This document shows positions 53,343 to 61,902 of a DNA stretch of 64,000 bases, in pieces. The stretch is from Janibacter melonis (GTDB taxonomy: Bacteria > Actinomycetota > Actinomycetes > Actinomycetales > Dermatophilaceae). A program made the translations under genes and the position numbers. How positions within the stretch are numbered: the first letter of the stretch is position 1; the number at the start of each line of letters is the position of its first letter. The stretch lies in assembly GCF_020567375.1 (NCBI RefSeq), contig NZ_JAJBZM010000002.1, positions 837,927-901,926 on the forward strand. The letters run 5' to 3'. The notes beneath the pieces are model-generated. The model had not been told where the DNA came from, searched no databases, and was given only the letters and a program-made list of their open reading frames with translations.

Positions 53343-53993
53343 TCATCCCCTCCGTCCGAAGGCTCGGGTGAGGATCCAGCCCTCGACGCACCCCGCGACG
53401 AAGGTCGCGGCGAGGACGAGACGGCGGCGGGCCGCGTCGTCACCGACCGCCATCGGGCGGTGCGCGGCAGGCGAAGGGGGAGCCCCCGCCGTCGCGGGCG
53501 CCGCGGCGCTCGCGCCGGCGGGTGCCACCGCAGCCGCCGGGGCGTCGCCCTGCTCGAGCAGGGCGGCCATGTTCGTCGCGAACTGGCCGAGGATCTTGTT
53601 GCTCACCGAGGCGATCGCGCCCTTGCCGAACTGGACGAACTTGCCCCGGATGTTCAGGTCGGTGGTGATCGTCAGCAGTGACCCCTCGGGGTGCTCGACG
53701 ACCGCGAGGCGCACGTCGGCCTCGGCGTCGCCGTTGCCCTTGACGTCCGAGCCGCGCCCGACGAGGTGCATGGTGCGGGCCGCCTCGTCGACCTCGACGA
53801 AGCGCAGCACCCCCTCGAAGGACGCGCCGATCGGCCCGACCCGCAGGCCGACCCGGCCGCGGTAGGCGTCCTCGCCCTCACGTCCGAGCAGCTCGGCCCC
53901 GGGCAGGCACGAGGCCACCCGCTCGACGTCGTTGATGAGGTCGAAGACCTCCTGGGGACCCGCGGCGACGAGCGCCTCGTTGTCGATCTTCAT
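53343..53993 (-). CDS. CoxG/SRPBCC-family protein
   Basis: This 216-residue protein starts with a SRPBCC (START-like) domain of the CoxG family: MKIDNEALVAAGPQEVFDLI then VERVASCLPGAE, and continues with an Ala/Pro-rich linker and a C-terminal hydrophobic helix (LVLAATFVAGCVEGWIL). In carbon monoxide dehydrogenase operons CoxG anchors the enzyme to the membrane or links it to quinone. The tail suggests it tethers the nicotinate hydroxylase. It overlaps the iron-sulphur subunit gene as ATGA. Confidence 0.85.
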   Translation of the reverse strand: MKIDNEALVAAGPQEVFDLINDVERVASCLPGAELLGREGEDAYRGRVGLRVGPIGASFEGVLRFVEVDEAARTMHLVGRGSDVKGNGDAEADVRLAVVEHPEGSLLTITTDLNIRGKFVQFGKGAIASVSNKILGQFATNMAALLEQGDAPAAAVAPAGASAAAPATAGAPPSPAAHRPMAVGDDAARRRLVLAATFVAGCVEGWILTRAFGRRG

Positions 53994-54499
53994 GCGTGCG
54001 CTCCTTCGGTGACGGCCGGCTCGTCGCCCCGGCGCTGCCGGGCGACCTGCTCGACCGCGTCGACGATGGTCTCGTAGCCGGTGCAGCGGCACAGGTTCGC
54101 CGAGACGAGCTCGCGGACCTCCTCGCGCTCGCTGCTCTCCAGGTGGGGGATGCCGCCCTCGGCGAGCATGAGCATCCCCGGGGTGCAGAAGCCGCACTGC
54201 AGCGAGTGGCACGCGGTGAAGGCCTGCTGCAGGTCGCTCAGCCCGCTCTCCTGCGCGAGCGACTCGACGGTGCGGATCTCGCTGCCGTCGGCCATGACGC
54301 CGAGGACGAGGCACGAGCGGGTCGGCTCGCCGTCGACGAGGACCGTGCACGCGCCGCAGATGCCGTGCTCGCACGCGACGTGCGTGCCGGTGGCGCCCAC
54401 GCGGTGCCGGATGACGTCGACGAGTGTCTCGCGGGCCTCGACGAGCAGCTCGTGCTCCTCGCCGTTGACGGTCAGCTCGATGAGATGTCGGTCGCTCAT
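53990..54499 (-). CDS. molybdenum hydroxylase small subunit, two [2Fe-2S] clusters
   Basis: This 169-residue subunit of a xanthine-dehydrogenase-type hydroxylase has a plant-ferredoxin-like N-terminal cluster site (CEHGICGACTVLVDGE then C) and a second four-helix cluster domain (CGFCTPGMLM ... NLCRCTGY). It passes electrons from molybdenum to FAD. GGAGGT lies six bases before the ATG. It overlaps the large-subunit gene. The context makes nicotinate the likely substrate of the complex. Confidence 0.92.
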   Translation of the reverse strand: MSDRHLIELTVNGEEHELLVEARETLVDVIRHRVGATGTHVACEHGICGACTVLVDGEPTRSCLVLGVMADGSEIRTVESLAQESGLSDLQQAFTACHSLQCGFCTPGMLMLAEGGIPHLESSEREEVRELVSANLCRCTGYETIVDAVEQVARQRRGDEPAVTEGAHA

Positions 54500-56910
54500 C
54501 GGGTACCTCCTGTGATGGCCGCGTGCACCGCACGCGGCGTGATCGGGGTCCGGCCCAGCAGGGCGCCGGTGGGACGAAGGGCGTCGTTGACCGCGCCGAG
54601 GACCGCGGCCGGGGCGCCGATGGTGCCGCCCTCGCCCGCCCCCTTCGCGCCGGTCTCGTTGTAGATGCACGGGGTCTCGAGGTGGGCGATGCGGATGTCG
54701 GGGGTCTCCATCGCCGTCGGGACGCAGTAGTCCATGAAGCTCGCGCACGACGGCTCGCCGTTCGCGTCGTAGGTGATCTCCTCGTAGAGCGCGCCGGCGA
54801 TGCCCTGGGCGATGCCACCGCGGGCCTGGCCCTCGACGACCTGCGGGTTGATCGCGACGCCGCAGTCCTCGACGCAGAAGTAGCGCAGGATGCGCACCGC
54901 GCCGCTCACCGGGTCGAGCTCGACGACCGCCGCCTGCGTGGCGTTGGAGAAGGTGCCGTCGTTCGTCACGTCGAAGGACGCGGTCGCGTGCAAGCCGGGG
55001 CTGACCCCCTTCGGCAGGCGGTGCGCCTGGAGGTAGGCGACGTCGGCGATCTCCTCGTAGGTGACGCCCTCCTCGGGCTCGTCGCGGCGGCGGACCGCGC
55101 CGTCGCGCAGCTCGAGGTTGTCGACGTTCGTCTCGAGCAGGTGAGCCGCGATCTCGACGAGGTCCTCGCCGAGGGCGCGCGACGCGAGCTGCACCGCGCT
55201 GCCGCCGATGACCGCCGAGCGCGAGGCGAAGGTGCCGAAGCCGTAGGTGATCCGGTCGGTGTCGCCCTGGTGGAGCTTGACCCGCTCGACGTCGACCTTG
55301 AGCGTGTCCGCGACGATCTGGGCCATCGTCGTCTCGTGGCTCTGCCCGTGGTTCATCGTGCCGCTCGTCACGGTGATCGTGCCGTCGAGGTCCATCCGGA
55401 TGTCGGAGATGTCGAAGCCCGGCACGACGAGCATCTTGCGCGCGGCGAAGGCGGAGGAGCCGTACCCCGTGCGCTCGCTGAAGCACGAGAAGCCGATGCC
55501 GACGTAGCGCCCCTCCTCGCGGGCCTGGGCCTGCCGCTCGAACCAGCCCTCCTCGCGCACCATCTGCTCGCACAGGTCGAGCGACTCGAGGTAGGAGCCC
55601 GGGTCGTAGGTGATGGAGTTGATCGAGGTGTACGGGAAGTCGGTGATGAGGTTGCGCCGGCGCACGTCGAGGGGGTCCAGACCGAGCTGCTGGCCCGCCC
55701 GGTCCATGATCTGCTCGAGGAGCATGACGTACTGCGGGCGCGAGACGCCGCGGTAGGGAGCGGTCGGCGCCTTGTTCGTCGCGACGGCGAGGCCGTGCAC
55801 GCGGTAGGCCCCGAGCCGGTAGACCCCGGGCATCTCGCCGGAGGCCATGAGCGGCTCGATGCCGGCGGTGAAGGGGTAGCAGGAGTAGGCGCCCATGTCG
55901 CAGACGACCTCGACGTCGAGGGCGAGGAACTCGCCGTCCTGCGCGAAGGCGGCGCGCGCCGTGTAGTGCTGCTCGCGGGCGAGGAAGGAGGCGGTGAGCG
56001 CGTCCTTGCGGTCCTCGACCCACTTCACCGGGCGACGCAGCCGGCGGGCGGCCGCGGCGACGACCATCTCCTCGCGGCCGACGACGCACTTGATGCCGAA
56101 GCCGCCGCCCATGTCGGGCACGACGACGCGCACCTGGCGCTCGGGCAGCCCGAGGCTGGCCGCGGTGGCGGTGCGCACGAGGTGCGGCACCTGGGTGGGG
56201 GTGTGCAGGACGAGCTGCGACTCGCGCTCGTCCCACTGGGCGAGGGCGGCGCGGGTCTCCATCGGCAGGGCGTTCTGGCGGCCGGTGTCGATGGAGATCT
56301 CGACGACCTCGGCGGCCCGGGCGAAGGCGTCGTCGACCCCGGGGGTGTCGAAGAGGGAGACGTCGACGAGGACGTTGTCCGGCGCGCCGTCGTGCAGGCG
56401 GCGGGCGCCGGGAGCCATCGCCGCGTCGGCGGCGACGATCGCGTCGTAGGTCTCGTACTCGACCCGGGCGGCCTCGACGCCGTCCTCGGCCGCGTACGGG
56501 GTCTTCGCGACGACGATCGCGACCGGCTCGCCGATGAAGCGCACGGTGTCGTGGGCGAGGACCGGCATCTCGGTGGGGCGGAACTGCTCGATCGGCCGGT
56601 CCAGCAGGGCGGTGATCGGCGCCATGACGAGGTCGTCGGCGGCGAAGGCGGCGACCACCCCGGGCACCGCGCGGGTGGCCTCGAGGTCGACGTCGAGGAT
56701 GCGGCCGAAGGCGACGCGGCTGCGCACGAACTGGGCGTGCAGCTGGCCGGTGAGGTCGATGTCGTCGACGAAGCGGCCCGCGCCCGTGAGCAGCCGGGGG
56801 TCCTCGCGGCGGCGGACGGAGGCGCCGATGAAGGCACCGTCGCGGGTCATCGCCGGGCCACGGCCGTGGGCGCCGTCGCGCGGCGCGTCGTGCTGGTGCT
56901 CGGTGCTCAT
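54496..56910 (-). CDS. molybdenum hydroxylase large subunit, probable nicotinate dehydrogenase
   Basis: This 804-residue molybdopterin-binding subunit of the xanthine dehydrogenase/CoxL superfamily carries MGGGFGIK at 267-274, APYRGVSRP near 384-392 and the catalytic Glu760 in GAKGAGEGG. The PYRG motif lacks the CSFR signature of true CO dehydrogenase, which places it with hydroxylases. With the other subunits it should hydroxylate nicotinate at C6 to 6-hydroxynicotinate. The ATG at 56910 overlaps the FAD-subunit stop. The three-subunit make-up differs from the NicAB enzyme of Pseudomonas. Confidence 0.87.
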   Translation of the reverse strand: MSTEHQHDAPRDGAHGRGPAMTRDGAFIGASVRRREDPRLLTGAGRFVDDIDLTGQLHAQFVRSRVAFGRILDVDLEATRAVPGVVAAFAADDLVMAPITALLDRPIEQFRPTEMPVLAHDTVRFIGEPVAIVVAKTPYAAEDGVEAARVEYETYDAIVAADAAMAPGARRLHDGAPDNVLVDVSLFDTPGVDDAFARAAEVVEISIDTGRQNALPMETRAALAQWDERESQLVLHTPTQVPHLVRTATAASLGLPERQVRVVVPDMGGGFGIKCVVGREEMVVAAAARRLRRPVKWVEDRKDALTASFLAREQHYTARAAFAQDGEFLALDVEVVCDMGAYSCYPFTAGIEPLMASGEMPGVYRLGAYRVHGLAVATNKAPTAPYRGVSRPQYVMLLEQIMDRAGQQLGLDPLDVRRRNLITDFPYTSINSITYDPGSYLESLDLCEQMVREEGWFERQAQAREEGRYVGIGFSCFSERTGYGSSAFAARKMLVVPGFDISDIRMDLDGTITVTSGTMNHGQSHETTMAQIVADTLKVDVERVKLHQGDTDRITYGFGTFASRSAVIGGSAVQLASRALGEDLVEIAAHLLETNVDNLELRDGAVRRRDEPEEGVTYEEIADVAYLQAHRLPKGVSPGLHATASFDVTNDGTFSNATQAAVVELDPVSGAVRILRYFCVEDCGVAINPQVVEGQARGGIAQGIAGALYEEITYDANGEPSCASFMDYCVPTAMETPDIRIAHLETPCIYNETGAKGAGEGGTIGAPAAVLGAVNDALRPTGALLGRTPITPRAVHAAITGGTR

Positions 56911-57740
56911 GACTGGCGTGCCTCCTGCACGGCCCGCGTGACCATGCCGGTCACGAGGTCGCGCTGGTAGTCGTCGTCGACCTCGAGGTCGTCGAGGTCC
57001 TGGGTGACGGCCCGGCGCAGCCGGTCCTCGTCGGCGTCGGCCGCGAGGGCCGCCTCGGCGTGCGGGATCCGGGTCGGGGCGGGGGCGGCCCCGCTGACGA
57101 CGACGCGGGCGTCCGTCGCGTCGGGGGACGACGGGAGGACGACGCCGGCCGAGGCGAGGGCGAAGTCGCCGTGCCGCAGGCCGTGCTCGGCGAAGCCGGT
57201 CTCCCCCGTCGCCGCGGGGAAGATCACGCGCACGACGATCTCGTCGGGCTCGATCGAGGTCGTGTAGAGGCCGTAGAAGAGCTCGGCGGCGGGGATCTCG
57301 CGCTCGCCGGAGGAGCCCTCGACGACGACGCGGGCGCCGAGCAGGACGGCGAGGAGGGGCCACTCGGCCGAGCCGTCGGCATGGGCGATGCTGCCCCCGA
57401 CGGTGCCGCGGGTGCGGATCGGCAGGTGGCCGACGTGGCGCATCGTCGTCGCGACGACACGGTGACCACGGCTGCCGCGCACGACGTCGCTCTCGAGGAC
57501 CGCCTGGTGGGTGACGAGCGCACCGATGTGCAGCTCGTCGCCGACGACCTCGAGGGTGTCGAGCCCGGGGATGCGGGTGATGTCGACGAGGTGCTCGGGG
57601 CGGGCGAGGCGGAAGCTCATCATCGGCACGAGCGACTGGCCGCCGGCGATGACCTTGGCCTCCTCGCCGAGGCTCGTCAGCAGCGCGACGGCGTCACGCA
57701 CGCTCGACGCGCGGTGGTAGCTCACGGGTGCGGGCTTCAC
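56907..57740 (-). CDS. molybdenum hydroxylase FAD-binding subunit
   Basis: This 277-residue medium subunit (CoxM/FAD_binding_5 type) has FAD contacts in VIAGGQSLVPMMSFRLARPE near residues 30-49 and TRGTVGGSIAHADGSAE near 110-126. It delivers electrons from the iron-sulphur clusters to the acceptor. The GTG start has AGGAG seven bases upstream. It heads the run of six overlapping or nearly touching genes to the deformylase; a strong hairpin separates it from the transporter gene upstream. Confidence 0.9.
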   Translation of the reverse strand: MKPAPVSYHRASSVRDAVALLTSLGEEAKVIAGGQSLVPMMSFRLARPEHLVDITRIPGLDTLEVVGDELHIGALVTHQAVLESDVVRGSRGHRVVATTMRHVGHLPIRTRGTVGGSIAHADGSAEWPLLAVLLGARVVVEGSSGEREIPAAELFYGLYTTSIEPDEIVVRVIFPAATGETGFAEHGLRHGDFALASAGVVLPSSPDATDARVVVSGAAPAPTRIPHAEAALAADADEDRLRRAVTQDLDDLEVDDDYQRDLVTGMVTRAVQEARQS

Positions 57741-57766
57741 GGGGCAGCTCCTGAGGGGAGGACGGG

Positions 57767-57806
57767 GCTGCCGCACCGCGCCCCGGTGGGGGCGCGGCGC
57801 GGCAGC
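57767..57806 (-). terminator. 17-pair hairpin inside the nicotinate operon
   Basis: Arms 57767-57784 and 57789-57806 pair throughout except for one mismatch, closed by a four-base loop. It lies between the transporter stop (57811) and the hydroxylase FAD subunit start (57740). It may partly end transcription or protect an mRNA end, giving different levels of the two halves. No T-run follows. Confidence 0.6.
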
Positions 57807-57810
57807 GGGA

Positions 57811-59211
57811 TCAGTCGAGCGCGCCGGCGCGGGCCGGGGCCGGGGCCGGGGCGGCCTCGACATCCTCGACGACGGCGTCGAGCTCCATCCCCTTGGTCTC
57901 AGGACCGAACTTCGCCATGACCGCGACGGCCACGAAGACGGCACCCATGAGGATGAGGAAGGTGTTGACCAGGCCCAGCGTCGGGAAGGCCCAGGCGCTG
58001 AAGACGATCGGCGCGAGGCCGGTCGCGACGCGGCTCATCGACGACGCCCAGGCGAAGCCGCTCGCGCGGACCTCGGTGGGGTAGATCTCGGCGATGTAGG
58101 CGTAGAGCACCGGGATCGCCACCTGGATGACGAAGCCGAAGATGCCGATGGCGATGAGCGCGGTGCCCGGCATGTCGATCGTGTAGCCGATGCCGACGAG
58201 GGCGACCGAGCCGAGCGACGCGCTGACGCCGAGGAGCCACTTGCGGCCGGTGATGTCGACGAGGACCGCGGACAGCGCGCAGCCGAAGATGCCGATGGCG
58301 CTCATGATCGTCGACCCGAGGAAGGCGACGGTGAAGGTCGCCCCGGCGTCGCGCAGCAGCGTGGGCAGCCAGCTGAGGGCGGCGTAGTAGACGACCATGA
58401 TGCTCACGAAGAGCAGCCACGCCATGAAGGTGATCATCGGCAGCTGGCCCCAGATGGTGCGCAGCTGGCGCGACGCGGCGACGACGCCGTTGACCTTCGC
58501 CTGGACGACCGGCGGCTTGATCTCGTAGGGCTCGGGGGTGGCCCCGGTCTCGACGACGAGCCGGTCGATGATCTCTCGGGCCTCGGCCTCGCGGCCGACC
58601 TTCGCGAGGTAGATCGGTGACTCGGGGATCCCGCGGCGCACCCAGAAGGTGAGCAGGGCGGGTAGCACCATGATGCCGAGCATGACCCGCCAGTTGTGCT
58701 CGACGTTCAGCAGGGCCCACGCGGACAGGCCGGCGAAGGTCGCGCCGATCGGCCAGAAGAGGTCGAGGGCGGTGAGGACCTTGCCGCGCACGGCCCTCGG
58801 CGAGAACTCGCCGACGATCGCGTAGTCGACGGGGATGCACCCGCCGAGACCGAAGCCGGCGAGGAAGCGGAAGAGCAGGAAGACGCTGTACGTCGGCGAG
58901 AAGGCGCCGAGCACCGAGAAGAGCGCGAAGATCATCAGCGTGATGCTGAAGGCCCGCTTGCGCCCGAGGCGGTCGGCGATGCTGCCCCACGTGATGGCCC
59001 CGACGGCCATGCCGATGAGGTTGGCCGTCGCGACGTACCCGCGCTCACCGGGGGAGAGGTCGAACTCGAGGCCGACGAGCGGGGTCAGGAAGCCGTTGAG
59101 CGCGATGTCCCAGGCGTCGAAGAGGTAGCCGAGGCCGCCGATGAGGAAGATCTTCCCCTGGACGTTCCACCTCCAGGGGAGGTCTTGGACGATCTGATCG
59201 CCAGTACGCAT
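57811..59211 (-). CDS. MFS transporter, probable nicotinate uptake (NiaP/NicT-like)
   Basis: This 466-residue transporter has twelve predicted helices. The first loop motif is GSIADRLGRKRAFSITL near residue 76, and PVDYAIVGEFSPRAVRGK and IAEIYPTEVRASG are typical of the sugar-porter/aromatic-acid branch that includes NiaP. Its place among nicotinate genes makes nicotinate or 6-hydroxynicotinate the likely cargo. GGAGA lies five bases before the ATG. The acidic/Ala-Pro C-terminal tail is unremarkable. Confidence 0.83.
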   Translation of the reverse strand: MRTGDQIVQDLPWRWNVQGKIFLIGGLGYLFDAWDIALNGFLTPLVGLEFDLSPGERGYVATANLIGMAVGAITWGSIADRLGRKRAFSITLMIFALFSVLGAFSPTYSVFLLFRFLAGFGLGGCIPVDYAIVGEFSPRAVRGKVLTALDLFWPIGATFAGLSAWALLNVEHNWRVMLGIMVLPALLTFWVRRGIPESPIYLAKVGREAEAREIIDRLVVETGATPEPYEIKPPVVQAKVNGVVAASRQLRTIWGQLPMITFMAWLLFVSIMVVYYAALSWLPTLLRDAGATFTVAFLGSTIMSAIGIFGCALSAVLVDITGRKWLLGVSASLGSVALVGIGYTIDMPGTALIAIGIFGFVIQVAIPVLYAYIAEIYPTEVRASGFAWASSMSRVATGLAPIVFSAWAFPTLGLVNTFLILMGAVFVAVAVMAKFGPETKGMELDAVVEDVEAAPAPAPARAGALD

Positions 59212-59259
59212 GCGAATCTCCGTTGGTCGTGTGGCACGGGTGACGTCGAGCCGGGTGGC

Positions 59260-60525
59260 TCAGCGGCGGAACTGGTAGTGGTAGGACTCCATGTCGGCGT
59301 TGTTGAGCGGGCTGCCGCTCCACAGCCAGTGGTACGAGACGTCCGACTCGCCGTTGAAGGCCGCGAGCTTCGCGTCGCGCTCCTCCTGCTCGGGACCGTC
59401 GGGCAGGTGGTAGAAGTCCTTGTTGCGCAGCGACGCGTCCTGGACCATCCCGGCGTGCTTCGAGCGTCGCGAGACGTAGCGGGCCAGGGCGGAGGGGATG
59501 TCGGCGCGCGAGACCGCGCCGAGCTCCTCGGCGAGGACGGCGGCGTCCTCCATCGCCTGCGAGGCGCCCTGCGCCTGGTAGGGCAGCATCGCGTGGCACG
59601 CGTCGCCGAGCAGGGCGACCTGGCCGTCGACCCACAGCGGGTCGCGGCGGCGGTGGTACATCGCCCAGGCGCTGCAGTGCTCGGCCTTCGAGAGCATCGC
59701 GGCGACCCGGTCGTCCCAGTCCTGGTACTGCTCGAGCAGCTCGTCGGTCGTCGCGGGGCGCGACCAGCTCTGCGCGATGCCGTCGTCGGCGGGGACGATG
59801 GCGACGATGTTGAGCATCTCGCCGCCGCGGATCATGTAGTGCACGAGGTGACGGTCCGGGCCGTACCAGATGGTGCTCTGGAAGCGGTCGACGAGCCAGC
59901 GGGTCGCGGGGTCCTCGCGGATCGCGTCGCCGGGGACGAGCACCCGGTAGGCCATCTCGCCGGAGAAGACGAGGGTGTCCTCGCCGCCGATCGCGTCGCG
60001 CACGGCCGAGCGGATCCCGTCGGCGCCGACGACGACGTCGCCGGCGACCCGGCGTCCGTCGGCGGTGACGACGACCGGTCGGGCCGGGTCGCTCTGGTCG
60101 ACCTCACGCACCTCGGCGCTCGTGATGACCTCGACGACGGGGCCGTGACCCTGCGGGTCGACGCAGGCCTCGTGGATGACCTGGTGCAGGTCGGCGCGGT
60201 GGTAGTGCCAGTACGGCGCGTTGTACGTGTCCTTGACGTAGGACCCGAGGGCGGTCAGGCCGATGACGCTGCCGTCCTTCCAGCGCCGGCGGACCTGGTC
60301 CTGCGGCTCGGTCTTGATGCGCTCGAGCTCGGGCAGCAGCCCCAGACCCATGAGCACCCGGGCGGCGTTGGGGGCGGTCTGGATGCCGGCGCCGACCTCG
60401 CCGAGCGCATCGGCGCGCTCGAGGACGGTGACCCTCAGGCCCTGCTGGCGCATGGCGAGGGCGGCGGTGAGCCCGCCGAGACCGCCGCCGACGACGACGA
60501 CCTCGAGAGATTGGCTCATGGACAC
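59260..60525 (-). CDS. nicC: FAD-dependent monooxygenase, probable 6-hydroxynicotinate 3-monooxygenase
   Basis: This 421-residue flavoprotein hydroxylase has the ADP-binding VVVVGGGLGGLTAALAM near residues 9-25, the DG motif VGADGIRSAVRDAI near 165, and GDACHAMLPYQAQGASQAME near 300. NicC decarboxylates and hydroxylates 6-hydroxynicotinate to 2,5-dihydroxypyridine. The GTG at 60525 has AGGAGG six bases upstream; a later ATG would be twelve bases away. Salicylate-hydroxylase relatives look alike, so the assignment leans on neighbours. Confidence 0.85.
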   Translation of the reverse strand: MSMSQSLEVVVVGGGLGGLTAALAMRQQGLRVTVLERADALGEVGAGIQTAPNAARVLMGLGLLPELERIKTEPQDQVRRRWKDGSVIGLTALGSYVKDTYNAPYWHYHRADLHQVIHEACVDPQGHGPVVEVITSAEVREVDQSDPARPVVVTADGRRVAGDVVVGADGIRSAVRDAIGGEDTLVFSGEMAYRVLVPGDAIREDPATRWLVDRFQSTIWYGPDRHLVHYMIRGGEMLNIVAIVPADDGIAQSWSRPATTDELLEQYQDWDDRVAAMLSKAEHCSAWAMYHRRRDPLWVDGQVALLGDACHAMLPYQAQGASQAMEDAAVLAEELGAVSRADIPSALARYVSRRSKHAGMVQDASLRNKDFYHLPDGPEQEERDAKLAAFNGESDVSYHWLWSGSPLNNADMESYHYQFRR

Positions 60526-60548
60526 GTGGTGCCTCCTGGTGGGGTGGG

Positions 60549-60582
60549 GAGAATTCTCGACGGGGGGACCGGCGGGGCCGGT
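60549..60582. repeat. two short palindromes between nicX and nicC
   Basis: GAGAATTCTC (60549-60558) and ACCGGCGGGGCCGGT (60568-60582) lie in a G-rich 72-base gap. The second can form a six-pair hairpin. A role in RNA processing between the two genes is possible. Confidence 0.4.
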
Positions 60583-60597
60583 GGGGGGGGTGGCGGG

Positions 60598-61629
60598 TCA
60601 GGACTCGACGAGGGTGCCGTCGGCGACGACGGTCGTGTCGTCGAGCGTCACGGTGCAGCCCCGCATGGCGATGTCGAGGTGGGCGTAGGAGTCGCGGTGC
60701 AGGACGGGGTGGGGACCCGTGGACCACAGGAAGTTGCCGGCGAAGGCGCGGGCCTCCATGCCCATGACCTCGTGCTTGGCGTACATCGCCTGGGCGAACC
60801 AGTCGGCGGTCTTCATCAGGCCCCAGCCCATGTGGGAGAGGTAGCGCGCCCACTTGTCGTCGGAGTCGGCGAAGTAGGTCTCGAGCATGTTCGCGTCGGC
60901 ACCGCCGCTCACCCGCTCGATGTGACCGCCGGAGACGGTGAGGGTGACCGGCTCGCGGACGTACTCCTTGAAGGGCAGGAGGATGTCGCCCGGCGCGATG
61001 ACGATCTGGCCGTCGGAGATCTCCGGCCAGCACAGGACCATCGTGCTCGGCCAGTGGTCCCACCGGCCCGGGTCGTCGGTGAAGCCGACCTGGTAGTCGC
61101 AGCGCACGTTCGTCAGGTCGACGGTGAGGTCGGTGCCGGCCGCGCTCGTCACGCGCATCGTGCTCGAGTCGTGCACGAGCTGCTGCCCGGAGAGCACGCG
61201 CGGCTTGTCGGCGGCGGTGGGCATGTTGCGCACGAGCACGTCCGGGGCGTCGCACACGAAGAGGATCCGGGTGCCGCCCTGGAGGATCTCGTCCTGGATC
61301 GGCGCGTGGATGAAGCCCTCGCGGGTGAGGTCGAGGACGAGGTCGGCCTGCTTGAGCAGCTGCTGCGCGACAGTGTCCTGCAGGACCGAGCTGAGACCTG
61401 GACCTGCGCCGGTGTGGGTGCTCGGCACCGGGTCGGGGTTGCCGCCGGGCACGGTGGCCGCGATGACGTGGGCGCCGCACGCCTTCGCGGCGGCGAAGGA
61501 CGCGGCGACGTAGTCCTGGCGGCTCGACGGCTCGGAGAGCACGACGACGTGCTCGCCCGGCTCGAGCTTGCACAGGCGCAGCTCGTCGGTGAAGGCCTGG
61601 ACGAGGTCTGCGGAGGTCAGCTGGGTCAT
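60598..61629 (-). CDS. nicX: 2,5-dihydroxypyridine 5,6-dioxygenase
   Basis: This 343-residue enzyme of the M29-aminopeptidase-like fold is an iron(II) dioxygenase opening 2,5-dihydroxypyridine to N-formylmaleamate. The His-x-Asp metal pair is at 317/319 (YAHLDIAMRGC), close to the His318/Asp320 reported for the P. putida enzyme, and length agrees. The ATG at 61629 (MTQLTS) is preferred to one nine bases upstream because AAAGAG is better placed. It is the first gene of the minus-strand nicotinate operon. Confidence 0.88.
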   Translation of the reverse strand: MTQLTSADLVQAFTDELRLCKLEPGEHVVVLSEPSSRQDYVAASFAAAKACGAHVIAATVPGGNPDPVPSTHTGAGPGLSSVLQDTVAQQLLKQADLVLDLTREGFIHAPIQDEILQGGTRILFVCDAPDVLVRNMPTAADKPRVLSGQQLVHDSSTMRVTSAAGTDLTVDLTNVRCDYQVGFTDDPGRWDHWPSTMVLCWPEISDGQIVIAPGDILLPFKEYVREPVTLTVSGGHIERVSGGADANMLETYFADSDDKWARYLSHMGWGLMKTADWFAQAMYAKHEVMGMEARAFAGNFLWSTGPHPVLHRDSYAHLDIAMRGCTVTLDDTTVVADGTLVES

Positions 61630-61675
61630 CGTCTGCATCTCTTTCTCACTCGGCGCTGGGTGGATATGGAGGTCG

Positions 61676-61704
61676 TTTCTATACGCACTAGTTGGGACCG
61701 TCAA
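61676..61704 (-). promoter_or_regulatory. nicotinate operon promoter with operator in the spacer
   Basis: On the minus strand TTGACG (61704-61699) and TAGAAA (61681-61676) are 17 bases apart. CAACTAGTGCGT begins four bases after the -35, at 61694-61683. The divergent nicE promoter has the same word in the same place. A bound repressor would cover the spacer. Confidence 0.75.
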
Positions 61705-61867
61705 GACCTTCGGCGGAACTTCTCGACGGGCGGCTGTCGCGGGCCGGGGGTCTCCCTCCACCCCCGAAACCTCGCGGAAACATGGCGGAAATCCGGTGCG
61801 CGACAGGGGATCTCGACGGATACGTCGGCCGTCCGCCAGGTGCAGCCGACCGGTGGCCGAGAGGGCC

Positions 61868-61896
61868 TTGTCAACGGCAACTAGTGCGTGTACGAA
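61868..61896 (+). promoter_or_regulatory. nicE promoter with operator in the spacer, leaderless start
   Basis: TTGTCA (61868-61873), a 17-base spacer and TACGAA (61891-61896) predict a start at about 61903, which is the A of the nicE ATG. CAACTAGTGCGT lies at 61878-61889, four bases after the -35, exactly as in the divergent promoter. Confidence 0.75.
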
Positions 61897-61902
61897 TGTT
61901 TT

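Noticed and set aside
54496..56910. Carbon monoxide dehydrogenase large subunit
   Set aside because: The overall family fits, but the active-site loop reads PYRGVSRP rather than the Cys-Ser-Phe-Arg of true CO dehydrogenase, and all neighbours belong to nicotinate breakdown.
58696..61884. 1062-residue plus-strand frame antisense to the nicotinate genes
   Set aside because: It is antisense to three genes with intact catalytic motifs, has no domain of its own and is dominated by Val/Gly/Arg/Asp.
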